Shown here: positions 48,379-60,024 of the stretch, piece after piece
Numbering within the stretch: position 1 is the stretch's first letter
Layout of the letters: every line of letters starts with the position of its first letter
Source: Ananas comosus
Lineage: Eukaryota > Streptophyta > Magnoliopsida > Poales > Bromeliaceae
DNA length: 64,000 nucleotides
Assembly (NCBI RefSeq): GCF_001540865.1
Contig: NC_033622.1
Span: 5,725,721 to 5,789,720 of the forward strand
Direction of reading: 5' to 3'
Notes under the pieces: model-generated
What the model was told of the DNA's origin: nothing
The model's input: the letters and a program-made list of their open reading frames with translations, nothing else
Database searches by the model: none
Made by a program: the position numbers and the translations under genes

Positions 48379-49144
48379 TAGGGGTGTAATGCGTGCCGTC
48401 CGTGCCGAAACGGGCCGGAGGCCAGCCCGGCACGGCCCGGCCCCAAAGTCGGGCCGTGCCGTGCCGTGCCGGGCTAAAATTTTGGACCCTGGCCCAGCAC
48501 CCCCCGGCCCGGACTGTGCAGCCCGGGCCGAGCCGAGCTTCGGGCCAGCCGTTTTTTATTTTATTAATTTTATTTAAAATATTTAAAAAATTTAAAAATA
48601 AAAATAAGATATTATTTTTTAAAAAAAATTAATATATAAGTAAAAAATTTAAAATTTTAAACTACATTTATAAAAATATTAAAATTTTAAATTATTTTAA
48701 AATTTTAAATTTTTTGGACCAAAATGCCTTCCCAACAGTCAAATTTTTTTTGACTGTTGGGAAGGACATTTAGGTCCAATCGGCCTATCTACCCTTGAGA
48801 GAGCCCCAAAATCCAAACCCAACTCCCAATGTGCATTGGGACTTGGGAGTTGGGTTGGGTGCAACCCAACCCCCTGCCCGGGCCCGGCTCAGGAGGCACG
48901 GGCCACACGGGCCGGGCCGGGCCGGGCTGTGCCGTGCCGGGTCTGGGCATCCCTCAGCCCGGCACGGCCCAAGACCGTGTCGTGCCGGGCCACCGGGCCG
49001 CGGTAGTAAGGCCCAGCACGACCCGGTTGAACTGGCCAGGCCGACCCGGCACGAGTGCTGCAGTGATCGTGCCGTGCCGGGCCCAGCCCACTCTCGTGCC
49101 GGGCCAGGCGGGCCGCGGGCCACCCGGACCGTTTGACACCCCTA
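48379..49144. mobile_element. hAT-type element with GGCCCGGCACGG ends, TSD CTTTTAGC
   Basis: TAGGGGTGTAATGCG at the left, CCGTTTGACACCCCTA at the right, perfect 8-bp TSD (48371-48378, 49145-49152). Outer 150-300 bases are GC-rich CCCGGCACGGCCC repeats in inverted arrangement; the middle is AT-rich with a perfect hairpin (48727-48765). ORFs on both strands are artefacts of the GC repeats. Confidence 0.92.
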
Positions 49145-49939
49145 CTTTTAGCCAATTTTGAGCATTTCCAACTGAGCTTTGAAAACAAGAAAAACAAAAA
49201 ACAAAAAAAAATATTTACAAATATCATGTTCTCTATTTCCTTCTAGAAGTTTTATCAATGTTAACGTCCACAAAGAACAGTGTGCAACTGAATGTTTATG
49301 GTCAATACACAAGAATAATAAAGTTAACACCTCTTCAATTAAAGATTCCTAGAAGTTCTTTCTCCGTGTTTCTTTGAAAATTCTAAAGGGAATTGTAAGT
49401 TCCAACTGTCATTTTCCTTTTTTCCAGAATATAAATATTCCACATATAAATATGCAAAAACAAAAAGACCCTCCTCTAACAGTCCTAGCAAAAGGTATCA
49501 AAAACACCTAAAAGTAACCTCCTTGCTCCAAGGTGCACATGGTAAAGTAGTACAAATAGCTAAACAAGACAACAAAACACAAAGACCTTACAGGTCATGG
49601 ATGGAGCAACAACGATGGAGTACCAACAAGAATGTCTAAAATATCGCAATTGCTTTAAGGATTATATAGGCAAGTTCTCGCACTATAGGCAAGTTCTCGC
49701 ACTAATCTAAAGCTATGCACTTCACAGTCTATATTACTAACAGCAATCACGAAATTCCATAAAGATAAATATTTTTCTCAAATCATGAGCCCCGATTTGT
49801 CAATGGCCGTCTTCCCCAAATGCATATACAATTTCCCTTAAACTAAGTGCGAACCAACTCATCTAGCTAAATTCTACCTCAAACCAATTATAATCAGGAA
49901 ACATAAAATGGTTTCTAAGCTCTCAATAAAGTTACTAAC
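49145..49939. other. CSN5-like intron, start of the long intron
   Basis: Follows the donor GTTAGT at 49939-49934 on the minus strand. AT-rich, with no further exon visible. Confidence 0.5.
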
Positions 49940-51072
49940 CTCTTTTTCCAGGTGGGATGACTCGAGAAATGTGTGATCCATTTGATCTTCTGCCTCCTCC
50001 AGTTTCTCAGCTACAGTGTAAAAAAAATTTGTGTGTACATACATCAATGACTTGAATATTGAAGCATCAGAAGTCACAAGCATGAGCAACGCACACAAAA
50101 ATCTGCACAGACGCCACAACTTTGTGCATGCAATTTGCATATCAATTATTTTCTGTGTTCAAGTTAGAACTTCCTAGCAATGAAAACCAAGAAGGAAGGT
50201 AAAATGTATGGATAGTCCTGCATTGTCCTGGCATAGAAACTAGGTCCTCGTACTTTTCACGTGACCACTTCTTTCCCTGAATGTGAAAAAAGAAATATTT
50301 TCTTTACAAAATGACCATTTTATTCTTCGAACTGAAATAATTCACTTAATTCAGATAACGTCAAACATACTTAAGAGGTCATTTACTCATTTTAGAATAA
50401 AAGTCTGACTTTTTAAATATTCAGGGACAGAAACTGCAATATATGTGGAAGTTTAGGGACCAAAGTGTTTAAGTGAGAAGTAAAGGACCAGGACTGTCAA
50501 CACATTTTACCAAAGAAAAACCGAAAGAGATAAAAAAATAAAATAAAAAATATATAAAAAAAAAAGAGAAGAAGAACAGCTTACCCAAGTCAAAAACTAG
50601 TTCAGCAGCATAGTCCCAGTTAGCCAAAAGCGAAGACGAAGAAAATGAGTTCACCCAGTACTTGTTCCGAAGTAGGTTCAATAGATGGGAGTCCAAGGAG
50701 GACATGAAATATGTTATATCAAGAGCATAGTCCTGTGAAAAGCTAAGAGGCAGAAATTAATAACCAACTATGGACCAAAGAGGAAAAGAAAGAAAGAGAT
50801 TGCTTTTGACCTACATGTTTACGAAAAATGCTACATTCTTCAAACCTGTCGAGCGGAGATATCTTGTTGTTGAAGACAGGCCCAAATATCTTAAATGCTC
50901 CAATCTCCACCTTTCCAGTAGAAACTGTCCTCATAGAATCGATCATGATGGCCAGGGACCGCACTTTATCTTCCAGAATGATGTCCAGAGTTAAAATCTC
51001 ATAGGTCGACAGCCAGCAGCTATAACCAGGATGGGAATGGTACCAGCCAACCACAACATCGGACCTCCCACC
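49940..51072 (-). CDS. CSN5: COP9 signalosome subunit 5-like gene, three internal exons
   Basis: CSN5 is the JAMM metalloprotease that removes Nedd8 from cullins in the COP9 signalosome. Exon 51072-50815 (258 bases, acceptor AATAG, donor GTAGGT) encodes [20 protein letters not shown], then [13 protein letters not shown]. Exon 50732-50585 (148 bases, donor GTAAGC) encodes [20 protein letters not shown] and NKYWVNS. Exon 50010-49940 (71 bases, donor GTTAGT) encodes [19 protein letters not shown]. Phases join exactly (0, then 1). HSH of the JAMM motif is present, but the third ligand, Asp in HxHPGYxCWLSxxD, is Glu. The N-terminal exons, including the catalytic Glu, are not visible upstream in the window. 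Likely a divergent or partial paralog; transcription is unproven. Confidence 0.82.
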
Positions 51073-51739
51073 CTATTCAAAATAAAATTTAAATAAGATC
51101 AATACTACAATGCTTTGTTGTGACTACTGACTAGTAAGATTGCTATCTTTTCAGGCCAATAAGCAAAATAAAATAAAAAGCAGTTTATTGACGGGAAAAA
51201 ATGTTTTTCATTACATCCTCACCTATTTACCTTCATTCTTCAATAAGATCTTAATTAACTGTATGAATTCAAACCCTTGGAGAACATGATTAATTATCTC
51301 CAATTACCAGCTCATAGTGATTTCAGCTTTTTGTTCATTAGAATAGTGATTAAGCTGAATGAAATATTCTTTAAGCACCAACGCATGCATGTACAAAACA
51401 ATCTGTCCAAACAAAACCATCACAGCATAATATTGGAAGCAAGCAACGACAAGGGTTCATGGAACTTACTACTCAAAAACTTAACCTAACGATTGTCTAA
51501 AAGAGATAAAGTACACATCAAAAAATATTTTCTTTTACAGGTTTCAGGCCAAAAAAACAAAGCAATGAATAATGCGATAAGAACTACTCTAGACTTGGGG
51601 GGTTTCAAACCAACCAAAAAGCTTAAACTAAGGGGTGGAGAAATCCTTTCATATTATGTAGAGCCAAAATTATTGTTGCTAACCAATCTGATTAGAAATA
51701 ACATGCTAAGCGCTATGAGCCCATGACATGGGCCAGATG
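51073..51739. other. CSN5-like upstream intron or flank
   Basis: Precedes the first recognisable exon on the minus strand. I see no exon for the CSN5 N-terminus and no TE end before 51740. Confidence 0.45.
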
Positions 51740-52406
51740 TAGGGGTGTAATGTGGGCCATGCCGGGCCGGCACGGCCCACATTACCATGGCCGAAATGGG
51801 CCAGACGTTGGCCCGGCCCGGCCCGGCCCGGATGTACCGGGCCGGATGCTATCAACCCTCCAGCCCAACACGGCCCCAGGTCCGGGCAGGGCCCATGGGC
51901 CGTGTCGGGCTTCGGGTCGGCCTTTTAAAATTTTTATTAGTTTTTTAAAAAAATATATAAAATTTGAAACTATGATCAATAAAGTATTTCTATTTAAATC
52001 TATATTTTTATTAAAATTTTCAAATTTATAAATATTTTTAAATTTAAAAAAATTACTAATTTTTTTTTTTTAAAGATGAATTAAGGGGCTTTTGGTCCAT
52101 GGACCAACTTGTTTGGTCCAAAGAACCAAAACACCTCCTCCCAAGGTCTGCACTGCAGACCTTGGGAGGAGAGCTCCTAGGGAAAGGGTTTGCCGTGCCG
52201 TGCCAGCCACCGGCCTGTCCTCGACCCGACACGGCCGGGCCATTAGCAGGCCAGGCCATGCCGGGCCGTCGGGGCCAGAAAGAACAAGCCCAGCACGACC
52301 CGAATCATTCGGACAGGCCGGGCCGGCACGGGTGCTACAGTACCAGTGCCGGGTTGCACCCCGGCCCGAGCCCGTGCCGGGCCGCCCGGCCCGTTTTACA
52401 TCCCTA
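51740..52406. mobile_element. hAT-type element, second GGCCCGGCACGG copy
   Basis: TAGGGGTGTAATGTGG at the left, GTTTTACATCCCTA at the right, with flanks gccagatg / gcaagatg (7 of 8 match: 51732-51739, 52407-52414). Inverted GC-rich ends as in 48379-49144, but a different central palindrome (52135-52171). Confidence 0.87.
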
Positions 52407-53129
52407 GCAAGATGGAAACCTACATGCTATTAACTACTATCATGTGGCACAAAACCATTAGGATAGAACTAAGGGAGGTGTGCAGCCAGCTCTAATACCA
52501 TTTAAGGAGCTTGGATTAACACAAAAGTTTAAGAATGTATGTAAAGAAACATTTACATATTATATACAAGCTACTGTTCTTGTTTTCTATCTAATGTGAA
52601 ATTATATTCTTAACCCTCATAGGCACAACTAGCAAGTGGCAAGAAACCGCTTGTCGAAATCGAGGGTGACACACACCAAGCTCTGATGTTGTGCTAAGGA
52701 CTCAGGCCTGCTACATGTAGCTGATGAGAAGGGCTGAAAATCCAACCTTCCTAAGCTCTGATAGCGTGTTACAGGAGAAAAATCTGTTACATGTAGTTGA
52801 AAGGTTGAAAATCCAGGTATAGCAGTTAATGTTAGTGCTGTTTTTCTTTTAAGGAAGATGTCATGCCTAAGAGCATGAGCACACTCTAACAGTTGTAGCT
52901 TGGCCCATATCAAACATGAGCTAACTAGTTTTGTCAAAGATAGATTAAAGTCATTAATGCTATAACTTCCCAGTATGTTATGAGATAATATACAAAGATG
53001 TGCTAAGGTAAAAGGACCATTATAACTCTTGCCATTCTAAACTACAAATAAGTGATCCATGACAAGCCTCAGTATATAAGACAACTCTTTTCCGCTTGAT
53101 TTCTTTCTCTAAAGTTTTTCTCTTCCAAC
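52407..53129. other. Unassigned sequence
   Basis: No recognised gene. The open frame at 52629-52937 (minus) has no motif I can name. Confidence 0.4.
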
Positions 53130-53414
53130 TTAGGGTGTATTTGGTTCCTTGTAAAATCACCCTGAAAAACTTTTTTTCAGTTGCAAAGTAAGATTACAGT
53201 GTTTGTTTTCTCGTAAAAAAATTTTCTCGGAAAATTTTTTTTACAGATTGTAAGGAAAAGGGGGGTTTTCGTTTTCCGCTGTCTTTGAGCGGAAAATGAA
53301 AACACGCGGCATAAGCACACCGCGTTGGGGAGCAAAAGCCCATGGTCCACAAGGTCCACTCCACCTCGTGGACTGCGTAAGGGAGGTCCACGAAGGACCT
53401 CTCTCTCCCTCTTT

Positions 53415-53418
<4 letters not shown>

Positions 53419-53456
<38 letters not shown>

Positions 53457-53652
53457 GGCTGGGATACTATCGATAGCACCAAGGGCTTGGTGCTATCGAG
53501 TTTTCCACCGTTAGATTTAACTCTTTGATTATTTTTNNNNNNNNNNNNNNNNNNNNNNNNNNNNNNNNNNNNNNNNNNNNNNNNNNNNNNNNNNNNNNNN
53601 NNNNNNNNNNNNNNNTGGCAAAGCGCCGTTTGCATCGATAGTATTCTAGCTC

Positions 53653-53691
<39 letters not shown>
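53419..53691. mobile_element. (TA)n-flanked MITE with assembly gap
   Basis: After (TA)n (53419-53454) the end CCGGCTGGGATACTATCGAT and hairpin GATAGCACC...GGTGCTATC begin. The opposite end is GCATCGATAGTATTCTAGCTC (about 53631-53651), followed by (CT)n (53654-53691). The centre is 79 unknown bases (53537-53615). The same end type (agtccggctgggatgcta) is seen inside the LINE tail at 23923-23941. Confidence 0.65.
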
Positions 53692-53706
<15 letters not shown>

Positions 53707-53710
53707 TATA

Positions 53711-54259
53711 GAGCTAGGCTACTATACTATTATAGTACGAGCTCCGGTACTATAGTGTTTGTTTTCGATCTAGGCTAGGGCGTCAAATCAACGATCCACA
53801 CCGTTAAACTGATCTAGGGTATTTAAAGTTTCTAGAAATAAAATTTTATATTTTTTTCGACATTGTTTACCTTATGATCAAACTATATTCAAAATTGTCA
53901 ATTTTCAATGGCAGCTATTATGACGAGGTTTGGGAGTTTAACGGTGTAGAAGAATCTAAATTTCTTCAAATTTTGATTAGAAAATACTTTAAACGTATAT
54001 AGATTAAGGTTAACATTCTTGATCTTGAATTTAAAGTCCTATGCTCAAATTTAAAGATTATTCATTGTCACCGTCCATTTTGATATTAATTTAATTTACT
54101 AAATAAACGATATCGAAAAAAACTTAAATTTCTATTCCTAAGAATTCATATACCTTAGATCATATTTAACGGTGTGGATCATTGATTTGAACACCCTAAG
54201 ATCGAAAACAACACTATAGTACTGGAGCTCGGTACTATAGATAGTATAGTAGCTAATTC
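53711..54259. mobile_element. (TA)n-flanked foldback MITE
   Basis: Ends GAGCTAGGCTACTATACTAT and its near-complement. Both ends carry the hairpin TAGTAC-GAGCTC-GGTACTA. Arms contain CACACCGTTAAACTGATC (left) and GATCATATTTAACGGTGTGG (right). (TA)n lies on both sides. Confidence 0.82.
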
Positions 54260-54284
54260 TATATATATATATAATTTATATATA

Positions 54285-54315
<31 letters not shown>

Positions 54316-54327
54316 GATATATATATA

Positions 54328-54555
54328 GAATTAGGCTACTATACTATCTAAAGCACGAAGTACTTGGTGCTTACCAAGTTTTCCGCGTTAGATCTACCCT
54401 TTGATCATTTTCACCCGTTTAGATCATACTATTCAACCACCACCCACTCACCCTAGGGGCCCATATCATCCTAACCGCACATCTCTTAATCCAATGGCAA
54501 AAACTTGGTGTAGCACCAATGACTTGGTGCTATTAATAACATAGTAGCCTTGTTC
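54328..54555. mobile_element. (TA)n-flanked short MITE, subfamily 2
   Basis: 228 bases. Ends GAATTAGGCTACTATACTAT and, inverted, GAACAAGGCTACTATG. Hairpins around GCACGAAGTACTTGGTGC and GCACCAATGACTTGGTGC. Shares interior text (cctaaccgcacatctcttaatcca) with 60025-60253. Confidence 0.82.
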
Positions 54556-55000
54556 TATATATATATATATATATATACACACACATCTAAAGATATATTT
54601 TATATTTTTTATATAAATATACAATTATTAATATTTTACTTATAAATATTATTTATTAAATATATAGTAATTTATTTTATAATATTAAATATATATATTC
54701 CCATAAATTATATTACATAATGTATAATATATTTTAAATATATTTTATTTATAAATATAAAATATAATACTAATATATGTAATATGATAATTATTACATA
54801 TCAATAATATATAATATATAAAATAAAAAAATACATATAATAATTTTTTATTTATAAATTTTTCTTTTTTTTCTTTCAACCAAACAACCGTAATGTAAAA
54901 CTATTTTCCTTTCCTATAAACCAAACGCTAAAGAGCATAAAACTTATTTTCCTCCGAAATTATTTTTTCACAGTTTTACGTAGAACCAAACGACCCCTTA

Positions 55001-55737
55001 ACGTCTTTTAGGCAATGAAGTTCAATGGGTTGTATTATCTCTAAGATGATCATGCCTGCAAAGAAACACTGCATCGAGCTAAAGGTCAGCCACACTTTAC
55101 GAGGAGTACTCTTGTGATGCTACTTGCAAAAGAAAGGCAAAGTACTTTTAGGATTGCATCCAACGGACCTCCAACCTAGGCTAAAAACCAACCTACTATT
55201 ACTAGACTTTGTTTGGAATTATGGGGAGTATGCATTAAAGGACTATCTGGTTGCATGTAGTTGCATCTAGACCATAATTGTAACTGCATAAAAATTCAAA
55301 TATGGTTTTTGGTTTGATAAAGTTAAATCTAACTGCTATAGTCGGAACTGCATAAGGCTCAACTGCAACAGTTGGAACTATGCCCAAATTGAGCGCAGTT
55401 CCAACCACAGCAGCTGGAGAGAGTAACTTCAAACAAAAGGTAAGCTTACCTCCTAAATCATCTCTTTAACAAAAGAAATTTTTTTACATTGGAGGCAACC
55501 TCACCATTCCATATGCATAGTGATGACATATGTAGATACAAATCTTCAACTATATGCAACCAAACAAATTTTTATAGTGCTTTCTACTACATCCAACTAC
55601 ATAAGATGCATTTAATTGAAATTGTTGTATTTTCAACTGCATACATCTCCAACTATATTGTATTTACAACTACATCCAACCAAACACCCCCTAAGTAAAG
55701 TGCAATAGGGAAACATTTTGTTTGTTTCAGCAAAAAA
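55001..55737. other. Region with a probable Harbinger-like MITE
   Basis: 'ggttgcatgtagttgcatct' (about 55249) and, inverted, 'gggggtgtttggttggatgtagttg' (55668-55692) resemble decayed terminal repeats. TSD not resolved. No gene seen. Confidence 0.35.
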
Positions 55738-57004
55738 GGCTAACATGCATAAAACCCCCTTATAAATATCCAGTTTTGCACTTTACCGTCCTGTTTTTTC
55801 AAAATCCTTTATTTTACCCCCTCCGAATTGAAAATTGTAGCATTTATTCTCATACCATTATTATTTTGTCACTATTCCCTTAATACATGGCATAATACAA
55901 CTGGATAACTACCGATACACACATTTACTATTAGAAATGACGGAAAAAAGAAAGTTAATTAGTAAATACTAGGGATCTCTTTTAAAAAGTTACCTAATTT
56001 AAGAAAAAAATAAAAGACTCTTATACATTCTCACCATTTCTAACGTATCGTTTGGTTCGGATATAAACAAGAACTGCATATTCCAGGGATGGGTATAAGT
56101 TCAGGCATAAGCAAGAACTAGACTAATTTTGCGTTTAGATGAAAATTAGGTTGTTCTTGAGAATAAAAAAATAGCATTTGGATAGATATGATAGAATAAG
56201 AAAAATAATAGCTAGTTATAAATAAAAAATAATGATATTAATCCTCTGATTATATTTGAATATGATTTTTTTAAAATTTTATATTTATATTTTTAATTTT
56301 TAAATTTTAAATTTTAAATTTTAAATTTCAAATTTTGATATTAAAATTTAAAATCTCAAATTTTAAATTTCAAAATATAAAATTTTAAATTTCAAACTTT
56401 AAATTTAAGATTAAATTTAAATTTAAAAAATTTAAAAATCAAATTTTAAATTTGAAAATTTTAAAATATAAAATTTTAAATTTTAAATTTAGAATTTGAA
56501 ATTATAAACTTTAATTTTAAAATTACAAATTATAAATTTTAAAATTTTAAATTTTTAATTTTAAAATAAAAATAGGGTGGGAATAGCTGTTCCACCCTTA
56601 ACGGGTTATCCAAAAATAATAATTTAATATTAATTAGATTAATTAATAATTTAAATATATTATTATTAATTAATATAAAAAATTATTAATTAGAGTTTAA
56701 TTAATCTTGTTCTCGGTTATTCCAGGATAAGGGTGGAACAGCAATTCCAGTTTTATACCGGATTATACCAGCTTATTCTAGGTACCGAGAACTACTGTTC
56801 TCGGGTACGAAAAATGGCGTTTGGGTATAAAGGGGCGGATAAGAGTAACTTTAATTCACAGAATAGTAACTTAATTCACAGAATAGTGACTAAATAGTAA
56901 CAATGCATGATAAGTGCTAGAACTATAAATTCTAAGGAGGAAAATTAGAAGTTTTTAAAAGATAGGGAGTAAAAGGGTTGTCTGCATTTTGGCCTAAAAA
57001 TAGC
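55738..57004. mobile_element. Possible TIR element with nested Harbinger-like piece
   Basis: The left phrase GGCTAACATGCATAAAACCC and the right phrase (inverted) GGCTATTTTTAGGCCAAAATG, with shared CCTTTTA(C/T)-type text, suggest inverted ends. Inside, 56045-56830 has CGTTTGGTTCGG-type ends and a degenerate TTTAAATTTTAAA tract (56275-56570). No TSD found. Confidence 0.35.
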
Positions 57005-57619
57005 CATCACATAGACACACTAATTTGGTTAGTACATGATCTTCATGATCTCACAAATAAATAGAAACACATATCTCTACATGCTTTCGTCCAAACTTCT
57101 TATTGACCCGGTAGCATTATAAATCCCTCAATATCAAACTGGTCTTAAAAGGATCTATCGAAAGGGTAAAATAATAGGTGGAAGAACCCTAGGAAATTGT
57201 TCAATATGTCATTCTCCTCAAGCTAATTACTATTTAAGAAGCTATTTTCATCACATATTTTTACAAGCGAATGCTTTTATACAGCTTCAAACCAGGAAGA
57301 AATCTTCCATTCAATGCATAAGAAAAGCAATAAAATTCAAATATGGATCCTACCTTTTCTTTAATCCTGTTATCCTATTTTCATCTGCTAGAAGAGAAAT
57401 ATATATAGATGGAGAGAGAGAGAGAGAGAAAGTGCAGTTACTATACTCTTATTACTATACTCTTATGAGTATAGTAGCTGTTGTGCTAATAACTTCTTAA
57501 CCATCAGATTTGCTTTTAGGTGCGTGCAGATCTAATGGCAAATCCATCCTAATTGATTTCTCCTAATTAAGTTCTCTACCTCAATTAACTCCTCTTAATA
57601 AGCCCCAAATTAACTATTG
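57005..57619. other. AT-rich flank of subtilase fragment with MITE end
   Basis: Contains (GA)n (57409-57428) and a hairpin TACTATACTCTTATGAGTATAGTA (about 57454-57477) like the termini of the (TA)n MITE family. No gene. Confidence 0.45.
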
Positions 57620-57689
57620 TATGGCACCTACAGCACCACCGCTACCCACTGTCACCCCCAAGTCCCCAACTACTCCTTGCCGCCAGGAT

Positions 57690-58090
57690 GGGGCCCAAAG
57701 TGCGTCTTGCCACCTAAAAGGTCTACTAGGTTGGGGATGCCTCAACTCCAACATCCTCGCTGCATTTGACGCCATCGTGGCCAGCGGTGTCGACGTCGTC
57801 TCCCTCAGCGCTGACAAAATCATCGCACCATACCACCTCAACGCAATCGCCGCAGGGGCCTTCGCGGCTACTGAGAAAGGCGTCCTCGTCTCCACCTCTA
57901 TCGGGAACAGCGGCCCCAGTGAGCTCACCATCATCAATGTTGTCCTAGCGGTGCTAGCTTCATTGACTAGCACTCTCCCACCAACGTCATACTCGCCGAT
58001 TTCTTTGGTGCGCCGGCACCGCCCTCGCCTCCAGGCGTCTCTACTCGCTCGAGGGCTCGCTCGACCCACCACCGTAGTGGAGTTAAGGAA
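57690..58090 (+). pseudogene. Subtilisin-like serine protease (S8) gene fragment
   Basis: GC-rich block in AT-rich surroundings. The frame at 57720-57960 gives NILAAFDAIVASGVDVVSLS, then LNAIAAGAFAATEKGVLVS and TSIGNSGPSELTIINV, the plant subtilase segment with the oxyanion Asn (usual SAGNSGP). A frame change then allows ADFFGAPAPP and PGVS (about 57985-58045), the next conserved stretch. The Asp, His and Ser catalytic regions are absent, so it is at most a fragment (full proteins have about 750 residues). The rest of the surrounding open frame to 58240 has no homology that I see. Possibly captured by a TIR element. Confidence 0.72.
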
Positions 58091-58209
58091 GGAGTCGAGA
58101 AAAAAGGCAGCTTCCAAGGGAGAAGTTAGAATGGGGGGTTTTGGAGTGGCGACAGTGGTGGGGGTCGGCGCCAGCGGTACTAGAGGAAGAGGACGAGGAG
58201 GGAATGTCG

Positions 58210-58590
58210 TACGAGGATTACTTAAGAAATTAATTAATTAATTATAAATTAATAAATTAACTAACTATTAATAATTATAAATAATAATAATTTAATTAAT
58301 AATTATAATAATAAATTAATAAATTATTTTATTATTTAAGCATTACATAATAATTTAAATATATTAATTAAATTAATAACATAATTAAAATTATTTTTAG
58401 ATTTTAATTAACCTTATTCTCACCTGAGAACAAGCTTGTTCAAAGGAAAAGGTGGAACAGCAGTTCCTTATACCAGCTTATTCCAGAAACCCGAGAATTA
58501 CTGTTCTCGGATACCAAACCCTACGTTTGGGAACAAAGGGAGGAACAAGGGCTTATTCCCCCCTTGTTCCCGAACCAAACGCTACCTTAG
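58210..58590. mobile_element. Harbinger-like terminal sequence right of the subtilase fragment
   Basis: Shares 'ggtggaacagca-ttcc', 'accagcttattc' and 'actgttctcgg' with 56725-56810, and ends with CCGAACCAAACGCTACC, the inverse of GTATCGTTTGGTTCGG at 56045. The two ends may bound one element (56045-58587) or be two copies. Confidence 0.5.
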
Positions 58591-58774
58591 AGAGTACTTC
58601 GTGATACTGCCAAAGAGGTCACAACAGGCTTTTAGATAAAAAGTGCTTTAGCTATGCTATGTTATAAGCATTAAGTAACACCAAACAAATACTACATATA
58701 CAAGCATTGCAGCCAAAATGTGACGTTTAGAGTTCTTCAAGTAAAAATGTAGAGACTAGAGAGACCTCAACAAT
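58591..58774. other. Short unassigned interval
   Basis: No feature recognised apart from the left TSD of the TRIM. Confidence 0.4.
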
Positions 58775-59288
58775 TGTAACGACCCAGCCCATTAGCAACA
58801 ATAACTCGTTGGGCCCAAACCACCAGCCCAAAATGCTTAAGCCCAGTTATTATTATTAGCGTCTAAGTCTCTTATAAACCCAATGACAACCCCATTCCCA
58901 TCCGATGTGGGATTATTGGGGTGTCACAAACTCCCCCCATTCCCATCCGATGTGGGACTATTGGGGTGTCACAGACTCCCCCCGTTAAAGCCCTGACGTC
59001 CTCGTCAGTCCAATCACACACAGCCCAAGATCACCAGGCGATGTGAGACTCGTCTCGCTAGCCCGTCATCCAGACCCTGGCTCAGCCGAGACTCGCCACA
59101 CATGTCCAGCTGGTGAACCGGCTCTGATACCAAATGTAACGACCCAGCCCACTAGCAACAATAACTCGTTGGGCCCAAACCACCAGCCCAAAATGCTTAA
59201 GCCCAGTTATTATTATTAGTGTCTAAGTCTCTTATAAACCCAATGACAACCCCATTCCCATCCGATATGGGACTATTGGGGTGTCACA
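58775..59288 (-). mobile_element. TRIM retrotransposon, complete
   Basis: LTRs 58775-58928 and 59135-59288 (154 bases each) start TGTAACGACCC and end GTGTCACA. Reversed PBS just before the second LTR (GGCTCTGATACCAA, 59120-59133). TSD ACAAT on both sides (58770-58774, 59289-59293). Related to the LTRs at 34405-35781 but not the Cassandra type. The LTR terminus is partly duplicated at about 58934-58973. Confidence 0.92.
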
Positions 59289-59293
59289 ACAAT

Positions 59294-59539
59294 AGGACAT
59301 AAATGGCCCATTCCACTTAACTTTTTCTTATTAATAACTTAACTTTTTCTTATTAATAACCCCTTAATTTATAGTTAAATTAAGCTAAAAATTGCTTTAA
59401 ATTTATAGACACAATTAGCTATTAGCCTCGAGTGTTGCACTTTCATTTGCTAAAACGTTTATTAAAACCTTTAAATTCAATGAAATTATAGACACAATTA
59501 GCTATTAGCCTCGAATGTTGCACTTTCATTTTCTAAAAG
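59294..59539. repeat. Short local duplications
   Basis: 'taactttttcttattaataa' occurs twice (about 59318 and 59338) and 'gacacaattagctattagcctcga' twice (about 59409 and 59490). No gene. Confidence 0.6.
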
Positions 59540-59882
59540 CAAGGATTTAAGTGCCGTGGCACGGGGTCGTGCCGGAAACTTGCTGGCACGGTACGGCACG
59601 GTCCGTGCCGAGCCGTGCTGATGCGTGCCGGTCAAAAAAATTCTTGTGTGCCGACACATAATAGCATGAAATATTTATTTTCTGTAGCAACAAAATATTC
59701 TAACTATTTATTATGTTTTTTTATCACATCTTTTGAACTTTATTAAGGAAATTACTTACTAATTTAAAGAATAGAGGGTTTTGAGCTATGTCATCGACAC
59801 GGAGTCTGTATCGTGCCGGTATCTTGTTGGCGCGGTACGGCACTGTAGATACGGCCCGTGCCGACGGGCACTTAAAATCTTG
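59540..59882. mobile_element. hAT-like element of the GTGCCGTGGCACGG type
   Basis: CAAGGATTTAAGTGCCGTGG at the left and, inverted, CAAGATTTTAAGTGCCCGTC at the right. Flanks tctaaaag / cctaaaag match in 7 of 8 bases, fitting hAT. GC-rich ends with GGCACGG palindromes, AT-rich centre. Confidence 0.75.
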
Positions 59883-60024
59883 CCTAAAAGGTTTATTAAA
59901 ACCTTTAAATTCAATGAAATTATCCATGAATTTTATCCCTAGTTTATGTGACTAAAGTCGGTCAGCTCCAAAACATCAAAAGTACGAGTACACATCTATG
60001 TGTGTATATATATATATATATATG

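Larger units (their letters stand above)
53133..54997. mobile_element. PIF/Harbinger-type element holding nested MITEs
   Basis: Left end GGGTGTATTTGGTTCC, right end, inverted, GGGGTCGTTTGGTTCT, TSD TTA (53130-53132, 54998-55000), the classic Harbinger target. No transposase is visible. The middle is occupied by at least three (TA)n-flanked MITEs and AT-rich sequence. Confidence 0.7.

Noticed and set aside
48795..49161. Several ORFs over 100 aa on both strands
   Set aside because: Caused by GC-rich GGCACGGCCC repeats of the hAT element.
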